This document shows positions 7,639 to 13,756 of a stretch of 55,547 nt of DNA, piece by piece. Position 1 is the stretch's first letter; every line of letters starts with the position of its first letter. The DNA comes from Proteobacteria bacterium UBA6156 (GTDB taxonomy: Bacteria; Pseudomonadota; Alphaproteobacteria; UBA2136; UBA6156), in NCBI GenBank assembly GCA_002422365.1, contig DIUO01000039.1, positions 1 through 55,547 on the forward strand, in the 5' to 3' direction. The notes beneath the pieces are model-generated. The model worked only from the letters and a program-made list of their open reading frames with translations, was not told the DNA's origin and did not search any database. A program made the translations under genes and the position numbers.

Positions 7639-7677
7639 GCACAGCCCCTGCTGCCGCAAGGGGTGTGCTGTTTTTTT
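7639..7677. other. Isolated fourth copy of the GGCAGC-loop hairpin, followed by a plus-strand T-run
   Basis: CCCC (7645-7648) pairs with GGGG (7660-7663) around a CTGCTGCC-type loop, extended by GCAC/GTGC, and is followed on the plus strand by seven T (7671-7677). The loop and flanks match the 3' hairpin of the three neighbouring genes. No plus-strand gene lies upstream that would need a terminator, so it may be a remnant or part of the petA leader. Confidence 0.5.
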
Positions 7678-7715
7678 GGGGGGGATTGTGGTTTTCAAAT
7701 TGATCAAATGGCGAA

Positions 7716-7782
7716 AGAGGGGGTGGCAGCCCCCTCTCTCTATCTTATCGTTAGTCTCCTGCTGCCACAGGGTGCGGCCTTA
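7716..7782 (-). other. Repeated 3' RNA block after the 144-aa gene (two hairpins with complementary loops)
   Basis: Read on the minus strand, the stop codon is followed by GGCCGCACC, a hairpin with a GGCAGC loop (7758-7771), TAACGATA, and a stronger hairpin AGAGGGGG/CCCCCTCT (7716-7737) with a GCTGCC loop. GGCAGC and GCTGCC are exact complements, so the loops could kiss. The block is nearly repeated at 8397-8452, and in variant form at 8851-8914. Confidence 0.65.
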
Positions 7783-8214
7783 GAGGGCCGCGAGCAGCCT
7801 TTCGGCATATTCGCGTGTCCTCCTCGACTTCGTGGCCTTCAAGGCCGCCGCGAGGGGGGCGCGGTGCCCCCAGTTGAGGAGCCGCCGGAGCGGCTTCCAC
7901 AACTTGCGGCGCGGCCAGACTTTCCAGCCGACTTCCTCCAGCCGCGCGTGGAGCGCAGCCTCGAAGTTGAGGTCGAAATCGACCTCAACTTCGAAATAGG
8001 ATGCCGTGGCCTCGTGCGGCGCGCACGCGTAGGTGCGCCCCTCCTCGCTTGCCGGGGCGGGGACCGGCTGCGCGTGCAGCCGGCCCTCCCTGAACTCAGC
8101 CAGAATGAACTCCTTGTGGTGGGGGGCGACCCCCACCACGTTGAACATGGCGTGCGAGAAGTAGGGGTCCTCCGAAGAGGACACGAAAATTTCGGCAACG
8201 ATGAATTTGGTCAT
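7780..8214 (-). CDS. Unknown protein (144 aa), first member of the three-gene array
   Basis: I do not recognise this protein. It begins MTKFIVAEIFVSSSEDPYFS, has a middle FEVEVDFDLNFEAAL acidic beta-like stretch and a basic, Trp-containing C-terminal half (KVWPRRKLWKPLRRLL). There is no signal peptide or membrane segment, so it is probably cytoplasmic. It has an AAGGAG ribosome-binding site about 12 bp before ATG, its own promoter (8322-8355), a leader hairpin (8240-8287) and the repeated 3' block. The two genes upstream on this strand are unrelated in protein sequence but have the same flanking architecture. Confidence 0.6.
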   Translation of the reverse strand: MTKFIVAEIFVSSSEDPYFSHAMFNVVGVAPHHKEFILAEFREGRLHAQPVPAPASEEGRTYACAPHEATASYFEVEVDFDLNFEAALHARLEEVGWKVWPRRKLWKPLRRLLNWGHRAPLAAALKATKSRRTREYAERLLAAL

Positions 8215-8239
8215 TGTTCCAGCCTCTCCTTAGGGCGGA

Positions 8240-8287
8240 GCAGGCCTGCAAAACGGAGCCCCAGCGGCCCGTTGATTGCAGGCCTGC
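8240..8287 (-). other. Leader hairpin of the 144-aa gene
   Basis: A perfect 12-bp inverted repeat, GCAGGCCTGCAA (8240-8251) and its complement (8276-8287), encloses a smaller AACGG/CCGTT stem. It lies in the 5' untranslated region between the promoter and the ribosome-binding site. Confidence 0.65.
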
Positions 8288-8321
8288 CGGTTGATAGTTC
8301 TCTACGATTACTCGTGGTTAT

Positions 8322-8355
8322 TTATGGCTAGGGGGATTAAGTAGGTGCCTGACAC
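8322..8355 (-). promoter_or_regulatory. Promoter of the 144-aa gene (shared array promoter)
   Basis: On the minus strand TGTCAGGCACC is followed after 17 bp by CATAAA. The same arrangement, TGTCAGG(C/A)AC(C/T)-N17-CATAAW, stands before each of the two other array genes at the same spacing. Confidence 0.6.
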
Positions 8356-8396
8356 CCTCTTTGCACTATGATTTAGTCAGGAGTAAAATGGCGAAA

Positions 8397-8481
8397 GAGG
8401 GGGTGGCAGCCCCCTCTTTCCGTTTATCGTTATGCCCCGCTGCCACAGGGGGTGTCACCGCCGCATGGTTGCGGCGGTGAC
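8397..8481 (-). other. Repeated 3' RNA block after the 58-aa gene, with an extra hairpin
   Basis: After the stop codon at 8486 the minus strand forms a perfect 11-bp hairpin GTCACCGCCGC/GCGGCGGTGAC (8454-8481). The GGCAGC-loop hairpin (8435-8451), TAACGATAAA and the GCTGCC-loop hairpin (8397-8418) follow. About 22 bp of the last hairpin and its flank GGCGAAAGAG are identical to the block at 7716-7737. Confidence 0.65.
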
Positions 8482-8485
8482 AAAA

Positions 8486-8662
8486 TCAGACGCGGCCAGC
8501 GTTGTGGATGGCCGCGAGGGCGGCGCGGAGCGCGCCGCCGCCCTCGCCGGGGAGGTAGATACCCTCCCCGATGGCCGACTCCAACGCCCTTACGGCGTTG
8601 GAGAATTCTTCGCGGCTGACCCGGGGGTCAGCCGCGAGGGCGGTGAGCTTCGTGAGCGTCAT
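8486..8662 (-). CDS. Unknown small protein (58 aa), second member of the array
   Basis: I chose the ATG at 8662 because AAGGAGGG lies 8 bp upstream of it on the minus strand; a longer frame to 8710 has no such site and runs into the leader hairpin. The 58-aa product begins MTLTKLTALAADPRVSREEF and looks like a short helical, Ala-rich cytoplasmic protein. I do not recognise a family. It has the array promoter (8781-8814), a leader hairpin and the repeated 3' block. Confidence 0.6.
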   Translation of the reverse strand: MTLTKLTALAADPRVSREEFSNAVRALESAIGEGIYLPGEGGGALRAALAAIHNAGRV

Positions 8663-8686
8663 TTCTTTGCCCTCCTTACAGGGCGT

Positions 8687-8773
8687 GCGCAAGGTTTTTG
8701 GTAAGACCACGTTTCAACGTCCCCCCTGTGGGGCATTGTGCCAAACGGCCTAATGGGTGTTACCAGCTTGCGC
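8687..8773 (-). other. Leader hairpin of the 58-aa gene with conserved core
   Basis: GCGCAAG..GGTAA (8687-8704) pairs with TTACC..CTTGCGC (8760-8773). Inside, the minus strand reads CACCCAT, GCCGTTTGGC, ACAATG and a CCCC-ACA-GGGG hairpin. That order is also seen in the leader at 9671-9751, although the outer arms have different sequences there. Confidence 0.6.
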
Positions 8774-8780
8774 GTGGATA

Positions 8781-8814
8781 TTTATGGAGTTGGGGATGAG
8801 AGGGGTGCCTGACA
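8781..8814 (-). promoter_or_regulatory. Promoter of the 58-aa gene (shared array promoter)
   Basis: TGTCAGGCACC, 17 bp, CATAAA on the minus strand. It begins just after the terminator of the 236-aa gene. Confidence 0.6.
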
Positions 8815-8818
8815 TGGC

Positions 8819-8842
8819 AAAAGGCCCCGTTTTACGGGGGCC
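8819..8842 (-). terminator. Terminator of the 236-aa gene
   Basis: GGCCCC / GGGGCC stem around GTTTTAC, flanked by AAAA and TTTT, so it could act in both directions. It lies downstream of the repeated 3' hairpins of the 236-aa gene. Confidence 0.75.
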
Positions 8843-8850
8843 TTTTGTGA

Positions 8851-8914
8851 CTCGGGAGGATAGCAGCCTCCTGAGCCAGTCGTTAATTCCCCGCTGCCTC
8901 GGGGTGCGGCCTTA
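8851..8914 (-). other. Repeated 3' RNA block after the 236-aa gene (diverged copy)
   Basis: The stop codon is embedded in TAAGGCCGCACCCC, which is shared with the block at 7716-7782. The hairpin CCCCG/CGGGG with an AGGCAGC-type loop (8889-8904) is followed by TTAACGA and a second hairpin GGAGG/CCTCC (8851-8875) whose loop reads GCTGCTA. The loops remain complementary with one wobble pair although the stems have changed sequence. Confidence 0.6.
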
Positions 8915-9622
8915 CAGGGACAAGCCCAGTTCGGCCGCGATCTTCGTCATTTCGGCCTCGACGGCGGCGTCGAACGCCGCCGAGAGCCGCGAGTACTCCT
9001 TTTCGAAGGCGGGCAAGCCCGCCTTGGCGGCCGCGAGCGCCTCCTCCAGCCGCCGCTTCTCGCGGCGGTAGGCGTCGCGGGCCTTCCAGCCCGCGAAGAA
9101 GCCGGGTCGCTTGAGGTTGTACAGCGTGTTGCTGTACGCCTCTGGCCGCTCAAAGGAGTTGCTGTGCGCGCGGATCGCCGCGCGCACGTGCGTCACGGCG
9201 GCGTCTATCCGGGCACCGAAGTGCCCGTATACGAACTCTCGGTTCTTCTTCGGGTCGTTGCCGACCCGAAGCTCTTCCACAAGGAGGGCCCGGAGGCCCT
9301 GCCTGGCCGCGTTTTCGCCGCGGGCGTTGAGGAGGCGGATCACCGCCTCCTCTCCGTCCGTTACGGCGTGGCGCCCGTGGGCGCCGTACTCATGGGGCCT
9401 AAAGTGGAGCTCCAGCTCATACACCTCCTCCCACTGACCATAGTCAGTGTAGAAGTGGACGAGCCGCGGGCGGAGGCCGCCGAGGAGGCGCTGGGCCTCC
9501 TCGGCGGTCATCGCCTCCATGGAGGCGATGATCGCCTCCTCGCGGGCCAGCGCGTCGGCCGCCTTGGCGGCGGCGGCGGTGGCTGCGGTGGCGGCGGCGC
9601 GGAGAGTCTCGAGGTTGTTCAT
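8912..9622 (-). CDS. Unknown coiled-coil protein (236 aa), third member of the array
   Basis: I chose the ATG at 9622 (MNNLETLRAAATAAT), preceded by AAAGGA at 9 to 14 bp; a longer frame upstream crosses the leader hairpin. The N-terminus (about residues 1-45) is Ala-rich and helical. A middle VHFYTDYGQWEEVYELELHF segment and a long charged helical C-terminal part (AYRREKRRLEEALAAAKAG) follow. No signal peptide or membrane helix is seen. I do not recognise a family. Its flanks match those of the two genes downstream, so the three form one array of independent units. Confidence 0.6.
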   Translation of the reverse strand: MNNLETLRAAATAATAAAAKAADALAREEAIIASMEAMTAEEAQRLLGGLRPRLVHFYTDYGQWEEVYELELHFRPHEYGAHGRHAVTDGEEAVIRLLNARGENAARQGLRALLVEELRVGNDPKKNREFVYGHFGARIDAAVTHVRAAIRAHSNSFERPEAYSNTLYNLKRPGFFAGWKARDAYRREKRRLEEALAAAKAGLPAFEKEYSRLSAAFDAAVEAEMTKIAAELGLSL

Positions 9623-9670
9623 TTTCTTGGGTCCTTTCAACCCTGCGCGCCACAATGGCGCAATGAGAAA

Positions 9671-9751
9671 GAAAGCTGAACCACCATGCTTCGTGCATTC
9701 CCCTCGTGGGGACATGTACGCCAAAACGGCATCATGGGTGGTTCAGCTTTC
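9671..9751 (-). other. Leader hairpin of the 236-aa gene with conserved core
   Basis: GAAAGCTGAACCAC(C)CATG pairs with its complement (9671-9688 with 9733-9751), an 18-bp stem with one bulge. Inside on the minus strand are GCCGTTTTGGC and a CCCC-ACGA-GGGG hairpin, the same core as in the leader at 8687-8773. Confidence 0.65.
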
Positions 9752-9759
9752 GCTGGTTT

Positions 9760-9793
9760 ATTATGGAGGTAGGCATGAGTGGAGTTCCTGACA
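9760..9793 (-). promoter_or_regulatory. Promoter of the 236-aa gene (shared array promoter)
   Basis: On the minus strand TGTCAGGAACT is followed after 17 bp by CATAAT, closely matching the two other array promoters. Confidence 0.6.
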
Positions 9794-9811
9794 GGGGACT
9801 CCGATACCCGC

Positions 9812-9836
9812 AAAAGCGCCCGTGCGGGCGCTTTTT
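9812..9836. terminator. Terminator after fliW (bidirectional)
   Basis: AAAAGCGCCC / GGGCGCTTTTT with loop GTGC, 19 bp past the fliW stop on the minus strand. Confidence 0.85.
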
Positions 9837-9854
9837 GCTGGGCAGTTAGCAGCC

Positions 9855-10328
9855 CTACAGCTTGTGTTGGGTGCTGTAGCTCTTGTTGCTGAAGATGAAC
9901 TGCTGGCCGGTGCGGCTGGCGCTGTTGATGAGCACCGGGGCCTTGACGTTGGCCGTCAGGTAGTAGCTTTCGCCTTGGTCGTACAGCGTGAGGATGCTGA
10001 GGAACTGCGTTTCGGCCTGCGGCATGCGGGTTTCGGTCAGCGCTTCGGAGATGTCGGATGCGCCGATTTCCACACCCAGTTGGGCGGGGTCGGCCACCAA
10101 AAACGCTATGCTGGGCTGGTTGACGCATTGCAGCAGCATGAGGGGGGAGTCGTCGACGCTCGGCAGTTTGGCCAGGCCGAATTGCGTGCATTCCCGGAAG
10201 CCGAAGAGGCCCTGGGGGAATTCCAGCAGGCGGTCTTCGCGCAGTTCTATCGCCCCAAAACGGGTTTGGAAGGTGAGGGTGGCCCCGTCCTTCAGGCTGA
10301 CATCGGAGTGCATCGGTTCGCTCATCAT
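9855..10328 (-). CDS. fliW: Flagellar assembly factor FliW
   Basis: I chose the ATG at 10328, which has GGGAG 9 bp upstream and lies 13 bp after the csrA stop; the longer frame overlaps csrA by 50 bp. The 157-aa product contains TRFGAIELREDRLLEFPQ and GLFGFRECTQF, the hallmark N-terminal region of FliW, followed by a beta-rich body. In other bacteria FliW binds flagellin and CsrA, releasing CsrA from flagellin mRNA when flagellin is low. Its position directly after csrA agrees with that partnership. Confidence 0.85.
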   Translation of the reverse strand: MMSEPMHSDVSLKDGATLTFQTRFGAIELREDRLLEFPQGLFGFRECTQFGLAKLPSVDDSPLMLLQCVNQPSIAFLVADPAQLGVEIGASDISEALTETRMPQAETQFLSILTLYDQGESYYLTANVKAPVLINSASRTGQQFIFSNKSYSTQHKL

Positions 10329-10341
10329 GGCTGCTCCCTGG

Positions 10342-10698
10342 TTATCGTGACCGCTGTGGGTCTTGGTTTGGCTCGCGGTGGAGGTTGTCATTCTCTTGTT
10401 CTCTCGGTTGTGTTGCGGGTTGCGATTGCGGGCCTACCTGTCCCTTACCCAGAGAATGCAAGTTCTGTACCACTTTGCCGAGAAGGGCTTCTCCCACCGG
10501 GGCATCGGGCTGCGACGACAGCGCGGCGGCTTGGTTTTCGGCTTGGATTTTGGCGAAAAGCTCTTGCCGGAAGACGCTGCTGCCGGGGGGGTACTCGAAC
10601 CCCAGCTTGACACGGCCACCGGTCACCTCGATCACCTTGACCTCGATGGTGCCGTTGATGACGATGGCTTCTCCCGTGCGGCGGGTGATGAGCAGCAT
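10342..10698 (-). CDS. csrA: Carbon storage regulator CsrA with C-terminal extension
   Basis: The 118-aa protein starts MLLITRRTGEAIVI and contains VKVIEVTGGRVKLGFEYP, the beta-strand core that forms the RNA-binding dimer and recognises GGA motifs in mRNA leaders. Typical CsrA is about 60-75 residues; here an additional 45 to 55 residues rich in Gln, Pro and Arg follow the core. That tail is unusual and its role is unknown. fliW follows on the same strand, so FliW-CsrA control of flagellin translation is likely. A promoter candidate lies at 10723-10751. Confidence 0.85.
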   Translation of the reverse strand: MLLITRRTGEAIVINGTIEVKVIEVTGGRVKLGFEYPPGSSVFRQELFAKIQAENQAAALSSQPDAPVGEALLGKVVQNLHSLGKGQVGPQSQPATQPREQENDNLHREPNQDPQRSR

Positions 10699-10722
10699 GC
10701 TTGGACTTTCTTTATAGCGCTG

Positions 10723-10751
10723 AGCATAGCTTGTTATGGGCGTGGGCTCAA
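10723..10751 (-). promoter_or_regulatory. Probable sigma-70-type promoter of csrA-fliW
   Basis: TTGAGC, 17 bp, TATGCT on the minus strand, about 25 bp before the csrA start. Confidence 0.5.
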
Positions 10752-10807
10752 GGTAGCGTGCGTGCGCAAACGCCGCCGGATTAGGCGCAGGGCGGCTGGG
10801 CGGGATG

Positions 10808-11212
10808 TCAGCCCTTGAGTTTGGCGACTTCCACCGCTGCGCGGGTGCGGGCCTCGTTCAGGGCGTCCTTCTGGGCGGTGGTGAGGGTGGATTCGTCGAG
10901 CTGGGCGGTGAGGTTCTCCAGCCGCGCCACCGCTGCGGTGGGGCTGCCGGAGAAGGCGTCTTCCGCCAGGGTTTGCAGGGTTTGGAGCAACTGCTGCGCT
11001 TGCTGGCGGGGGTTTTGGGGCAGGTCGTCTTCCAGCGGCACATAGCCTGCGGGCAGGCCGAGGGTGGTGGGGGCGGAGGAGTCGGGAGTCGGGGCGGCTT
11101 GGGCGTCTTCCAGCAGGCTGGCAAAGCTGGGCCCGCCTGCGGCGCCCACGCGGGCTTTGGCTTTGGATTTGTCGGCGGGTTTGATGCCGCCGAGGCCTTT
11201 GATATCCACCAT
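10808..11212 (-). CDS. fliX: FliX-like flagellar assembly regulator
   Basis: The 134-aa protein has a low-complexity N-terminal half (MVDIKGLGGIKPADKSKAKA, then PSFASLLEDAQ) and a helical C-terminal half ending LNEARTRAAVEVAKLKG. That layout and ending match the alphaproteobacterial FliX family, which couples class II flagellar assembly to activation of FlbD and sigma-54-dependent genes in Caulobacter. The gene follows fliR by 2 bp at the end of the flgBC-fliEQR run, and the window contains sigma-54 promoters, both consistent with the call. The N-terminal half is not conserved enough to be certain. Confidence 0.55.
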   Translation of the reverse strand: MVDIKGLGGIKPADKSKAKARVGAAGGPSFASLLEDAQAAPTPDSSAPTTLGLPAGYVPLEDDLPQNPRQQAQQLLQTLQTLAEDAFSGSPTAAVARLENLTAQLDESTLTTAQKDALNEARTRAAVEVAKLKG

Positions 11213-11214
11213 GG

Positions 11215-12003
11215 TCAGTAGTCTCCTGCTTCGGCTTGGAACAGGGTGAGTCTAGCCTGTGTTGCCGCGCCCCACAACTGCAACATCATACCCAGCCCCG
11301 CAATGAGCAGCACCAGGCTGACAGTGATGGTGACCGGCACGCTGACAAAGAAGATTTGCAGCTGCGGCACCAGCCGGTTAAGCACCCCGAACAAGGTGTT
11401 GGTGAGCAAGCCCGCCACCACCACCGGGGCGGCCAGTTGCAGGCCGAGCTGCATGATGACGCGCATCATCTCGACATAGGCGGCGGCGATGTCGGAGACA
11501 TCTGGCAGCATGCCGGGCTTGAACATATTGTAGCTTTCTATCACCGCATAAATAAGCTGGTGGTGCAGGTTAAGCCCCAGCACCACCGCCCCGGCGCAGA
11601 GGGTGAGAAACACCGAGGGGGCGCCACTGTTGGTGTTGGTGGAGGGGTCGAACAGGCTGGCGCTTTGGAAGCCCGCCATGAAGGCGATGATTTCGCCCGC
11701 CAGGCTCATGGCGGCCATCATCAGCCGGGCGCCGAGGCCGAGGAGCAGGCCGATGACCATTTCGGAAAACAGCAGGAGCAGCATGTCTCCGGTACGGGCA
11801 GGCAAGGCGGGCAGGTTGCCACCCAGTACAGGCAGCAGAATAAGCGTGATGCCCAACGTGATGAGCAGGCGTGCGCGCATGTTGATGGAGGGGTCGGAAA
11901 TAGCGGGAAAGACCATGACGGCGGTGCCGAGGCGGGCGAGCAGCAGAAAGAAGGGGAAGACCAGCATGTCGGTGAGCAAGCTGGAAAACGGCAGCGCGAC
12001 CAT
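11215..12003 (-). CDS. fliR: Flagellar type III export protein FliR
   Basis: The 262-aa membrane protein has about six transmembrane segments (for example LITLGITLILLPVLGG, MLLLLFSEMVIGLLLGLGAR and TITVSLVLLIAGLGMML) and the FliR signature EIIAFMAGFQSASLFDP. It forms part of the FliPQR export gate in the flagellar basal body that passes rod, hook and filament subunits. It lies between fliQ and fliX on the minus strand with short spacing, as one operon. Confidence 0.92.
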   Translation of the reverse strand: MVALPFSSLLTDMLVFPFFLLLARLGTAVMVFPAISDPSINMRARLLITLGITLILLPVLGGNLPALPARTGDMLLLLFSEMVIGLLLGLGARLMMAAMSLAGEIIAFMAGFQSASLFDPSTNTNSGAPSVFLTLCAGAVVLGLNLHHQLIYAVIESYNMFKPGMLPDVSDIAAAYVEMMRVIMQLGLQLAAPVVVAGLLTNTLFGVLNRLVPQLQIFFVSVPVTITVSLVLLIAGLGMMLQLWGAATQARLTLFQAEAGDY

Positions 12004-12020
12004 GCCCCCTGCCCCGCGGC

Positions 12021-12314
12021 CTATGCGCCGGTGCCGAGAACCGGTGAAGGCTCCGGCCTGATAATGCGGGAGTAGAGGTCTTCGGTCAGTTGCTGCATCT
12101 CGCTGGCCACAAACGGCATGGTAAGCAGCATGACGATGAACACCAGAATGATTTTGGGCACAAAGGTGAGCGTGACCTCTTGAATGCTGGTAAGCGCCTG
12201 CACCAGCGCAATGGCCAGCCCCACCACCAGCGCCACCACCATGGTGGGGGCGGAGACCCAGAGCAGGGTGAGCATGGCTTCTCGGCCGATGGTGGCGACT
12301 TGGTCGGGTGTCAT
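12021..12314 (-). CDS. fliQ: Flagellar type III export protein FliQ
   Basis: The 97-aa protein has two hydrophobic helices (residues about 16-40 and 50-75) joined by a short polar loop containing LTSIQEVTLTFVPKI, the conserved FliQ signature. Its length matches the family. It is a component of the export gate with FliP and FliR. fliR follows 17 bp downstream. Confidence 0.93.
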   Translation of the reverse strand: MTPDQVATIGREAMLTLLWVSAPTMVVALVVGLAIALVQALTSIQEVTLTFVPKIILVFIVMLLTMPFVASEMQQLTEDLYSRIIRPEPSPVLGTGA

Positions 12315-12378
12315 GGAGGTTAGGTTAGCACAGCGGCGCGCGGAGGGGAGTCGTCTGCGTGCCGTTTAGCCAAGGTTT

Positions 12379-12684
12379 TTAGACCGGCATTTGCATGATT
12401 TGCTGGTAGGCTTCGACGGCACGGTCGCGGACGGTGACCAGCGTTTGGAGGGTGAGTTCGGCCTGGCTGACGGCCTGGACGATATCTTGCATGGCCACGG
12501 GCTGGCCCTGGGCGGCGGCCATGGTGAGTTGCTCGGCGGTTTTTTGCGCGTCGACCGTTTGGTTGACGACGCCTTTGAGGACATCTTGAAAGCTGGTGAC
12601 CGGGTTGGCGGCCGCGCCCGAGGCCACGCCACCGATATTGCCGATGCCGCCGATAAGGCTTTGGACGGGTTTGGCGAGATCCAT
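12379..12684 (-). CDS. fliE: Flagellar hook-basal body complex protein FliE
   Basis: The 101-aa protein carries the FliE signature FQDVLKGVVNQTVDAQK and AVSQAELTLQTLVTVRDRAVEAYQQIM. It links the MS ring to the rod and gates export of rod subunits. It lies in the common alphaproteobacterial order flgB-flgC-fliE-fliQ-fliR. Confidence 0.93.
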   Translation of the reverse strand: MDLAKPVQSLIGGIGNIGGVASGAAANPVTSFQDVLKGVVNQTVDAQKTAEQLTMAAAQGQPVAMQDIVQAVSQAELTLQTLVTVRDRAVEAYQQIMQMPV

Positions 12685-12739
12685 GGTGGGGGCTTTCTTT
12701 TTAACTGCGGCGCAGGTTAGCGCCTTCGGCTGTTATTGT

Positions 12740-13147
12740 CTAGCGGAGCATGTCGAGCGTGCGGGTGGCCATTTCCCGCGCCGTGGTGATGGCGGCGAGG
12801 TTGGCTTCGTAACTGCGCTGGGCTTCGCGCATATTAATGTTCTCCAGCGTGCTGTTGACGTTGGGCATTTGGACGAAGCCGTTGGCGTCGGCCATGTCGC
12901 TGCCCGGGTTGTAGATGGTGTTGAAGGGCGTGACGCGGTCTTCGGTCACACGCGCCTGCACGGTGGAGGCGCCGGTGGCGCGATTGAGCACCGTGTTGAA
13001 CTGCACCTGCTTGGCGCGGTAGGGGCCGGTACCGTTTGCGGCCTGCATGCTGTTGGCGTTGGCGATGTTCTGGGCCGCGACCTTCATGCGTTGGCTTTGC
13101 GCAAACATGCCGCCTGCGCTGATGTTGATACTTTCCATCATGTCCAT
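12740..13147 (-). CDS. flgC: Flagellar basal-body rod protein FlgC
   Basis: The 135-aa proximal rod protein has the N-terminal rod motif ISAGGMFAQSQRMKVAAQNI followed by ANANS, and a C-terminal DNA-independent rod segment ENINMREAQRSYEANLAAI. Both ends are the coiled-coil regions that pack in the rod. It is exported by the flagellar type III system. It follows flgB by 28 bp. Confidence 0.93.
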   Translation of the reverse strand: MDMMESINISAGGMFAQSQRMKVAAQNIANANSMQAANGTGPYRAKQVQFNTVLNRATGASTVQARVTEDRVTPFNTIYNPGSDMADANGFVQMPNVNSTLENINMREAQRSYEANLAAITTAREMATRTLDMLR

Positions 13148-13175
13148 AATCTGTCCCTTCCGTTCGGTATGTTAC

Positions 13176-13550
13176 TTAGCGGCTGCCCAGCGCCAGCTTT
13201 TGCAGCGCCACCTGCTTGGCATAGAGTTGCGTCATCATGCGGTAGCTGAGTTGCGTTTCGTTCATTTTCAGCATCTCGTCGTCGAGCCGCACGCTGTTGC
13301 CGTTGTGCTCGATGAAGCGGGCGTCTTCTGTCAGCTTGCCAGCACCACCTGTGGCCGATGCTGTGCGCAGGTGCTTGGCGTTGTTCACGGCCATGGCAAA
13401 GGTTGTGGCGCCGCCGGTGGCAGGCGGAGCGGTAAGGTCGCGCGCGAGGTAGCCGGGGGTGTCGGCGTTGGCGATATTACCGGCCACCACGGTTTGGCGG
13501 GCGGCGAGGAAATTCATGCGGGTGGTTAGGGTGGCACTTAGCGATGGCAT
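13176..13550 (-). CDS. flgB: Flagellar basal-body rod protein FlgB
   Basis: I chose the ATG at 13550 (MPSLSATLTTRM), preceded by AAGGAG at 8 to 13 bp on the minus strand; a longer frame reaches the promoter region. The 124-aa product contains QTVVAGNIANADTPGYLARD, the rod-protein N-terminal signature. It is the first gene of the flgBC-fliEQR-fliX operon, and a sigma-54 promoter lies about 40 bp upstream at 13589-13604. Confidence 0.92.
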   Translation of the reverse strand: MPSLSATLTTRMNFLAARQTVVAGNIANADTPGYLARDLTAPPATGGATTFAMAVNNAKHLRTASATGGAGKLTEDARFIEHNGNSVRLDDEMLKMNETQLSYRMMTQLYAKQVALQKLALGSR

Positions 13551-13588
13551 GGTGGGTCTCCTTGGTTGCTCTCTCTCGCGTACCATTA

Positions 13589-13604
13589 TGCAGGGGGTGT
13601 GCCA
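13589..13604 (-). promoter_or_regulatory. Sigma-54 promoter of the flgBC-fliEQR operon
   Basis: On the minus strand TGGCAC, ACCCC, CTGCA matches the -24/-12 consensus TGGCAC-N5-TTGCA except for one base of the -12 box. It diverges from the flgI promoter about 100 bp away. Confidence 0.8.
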
Positions 13605-13651
13605 AGTAGAGGTTAGAGGTTAGAAGTTAGAGGTTAGATAAGATGTTAGAG
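13604..13651 (+). repeat. Degenerate heptanucleotide repeat (GGTTAGA units) between two divergent sigma-54 promoters
   Basis: Units AAGTAGA, GGTTAGA, GGTTAGA, AGTTAGA, GGTTAGA, then TAAGATG and TTAGAGT. It is the same unit family as at 1174-1208. It lies between the flgB and flgI promoters, where an enhancer-binding protein would have to act. Confidence 0.85.
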
Positions 13652-13700
13652 TTGTAATGGCGCGTTTTGAAAGTGGTGCAGGTGACGATGGCATGAGGGT

Positions 13701-13716
13701 TGGCACGTGGTTTGCA
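13701..13716 (+). promoter_or_regulatory. Sigma-54 promoter of flgI
   Basis: TGGCAC, GTGGT, TTGCA exactly matches the consensus TGGCAC-N5-TTGCA. It lies about 40 bp before the flgI start. Confidence 0.88.
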
Positions 13717-13756
13717 TAGAGATACGCGAGAGAGAAACCCAAAAGGACGATTTGCC

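Noticed and set aside
7749..8914. Integron attC sites as an explanation for the repeated 3' blocks
   Set aside because: The GTTRRRY core-site pattern is not met, the hairpins lie directly after stop codons, and each gene has its own promoter, unlike integron cassettes.
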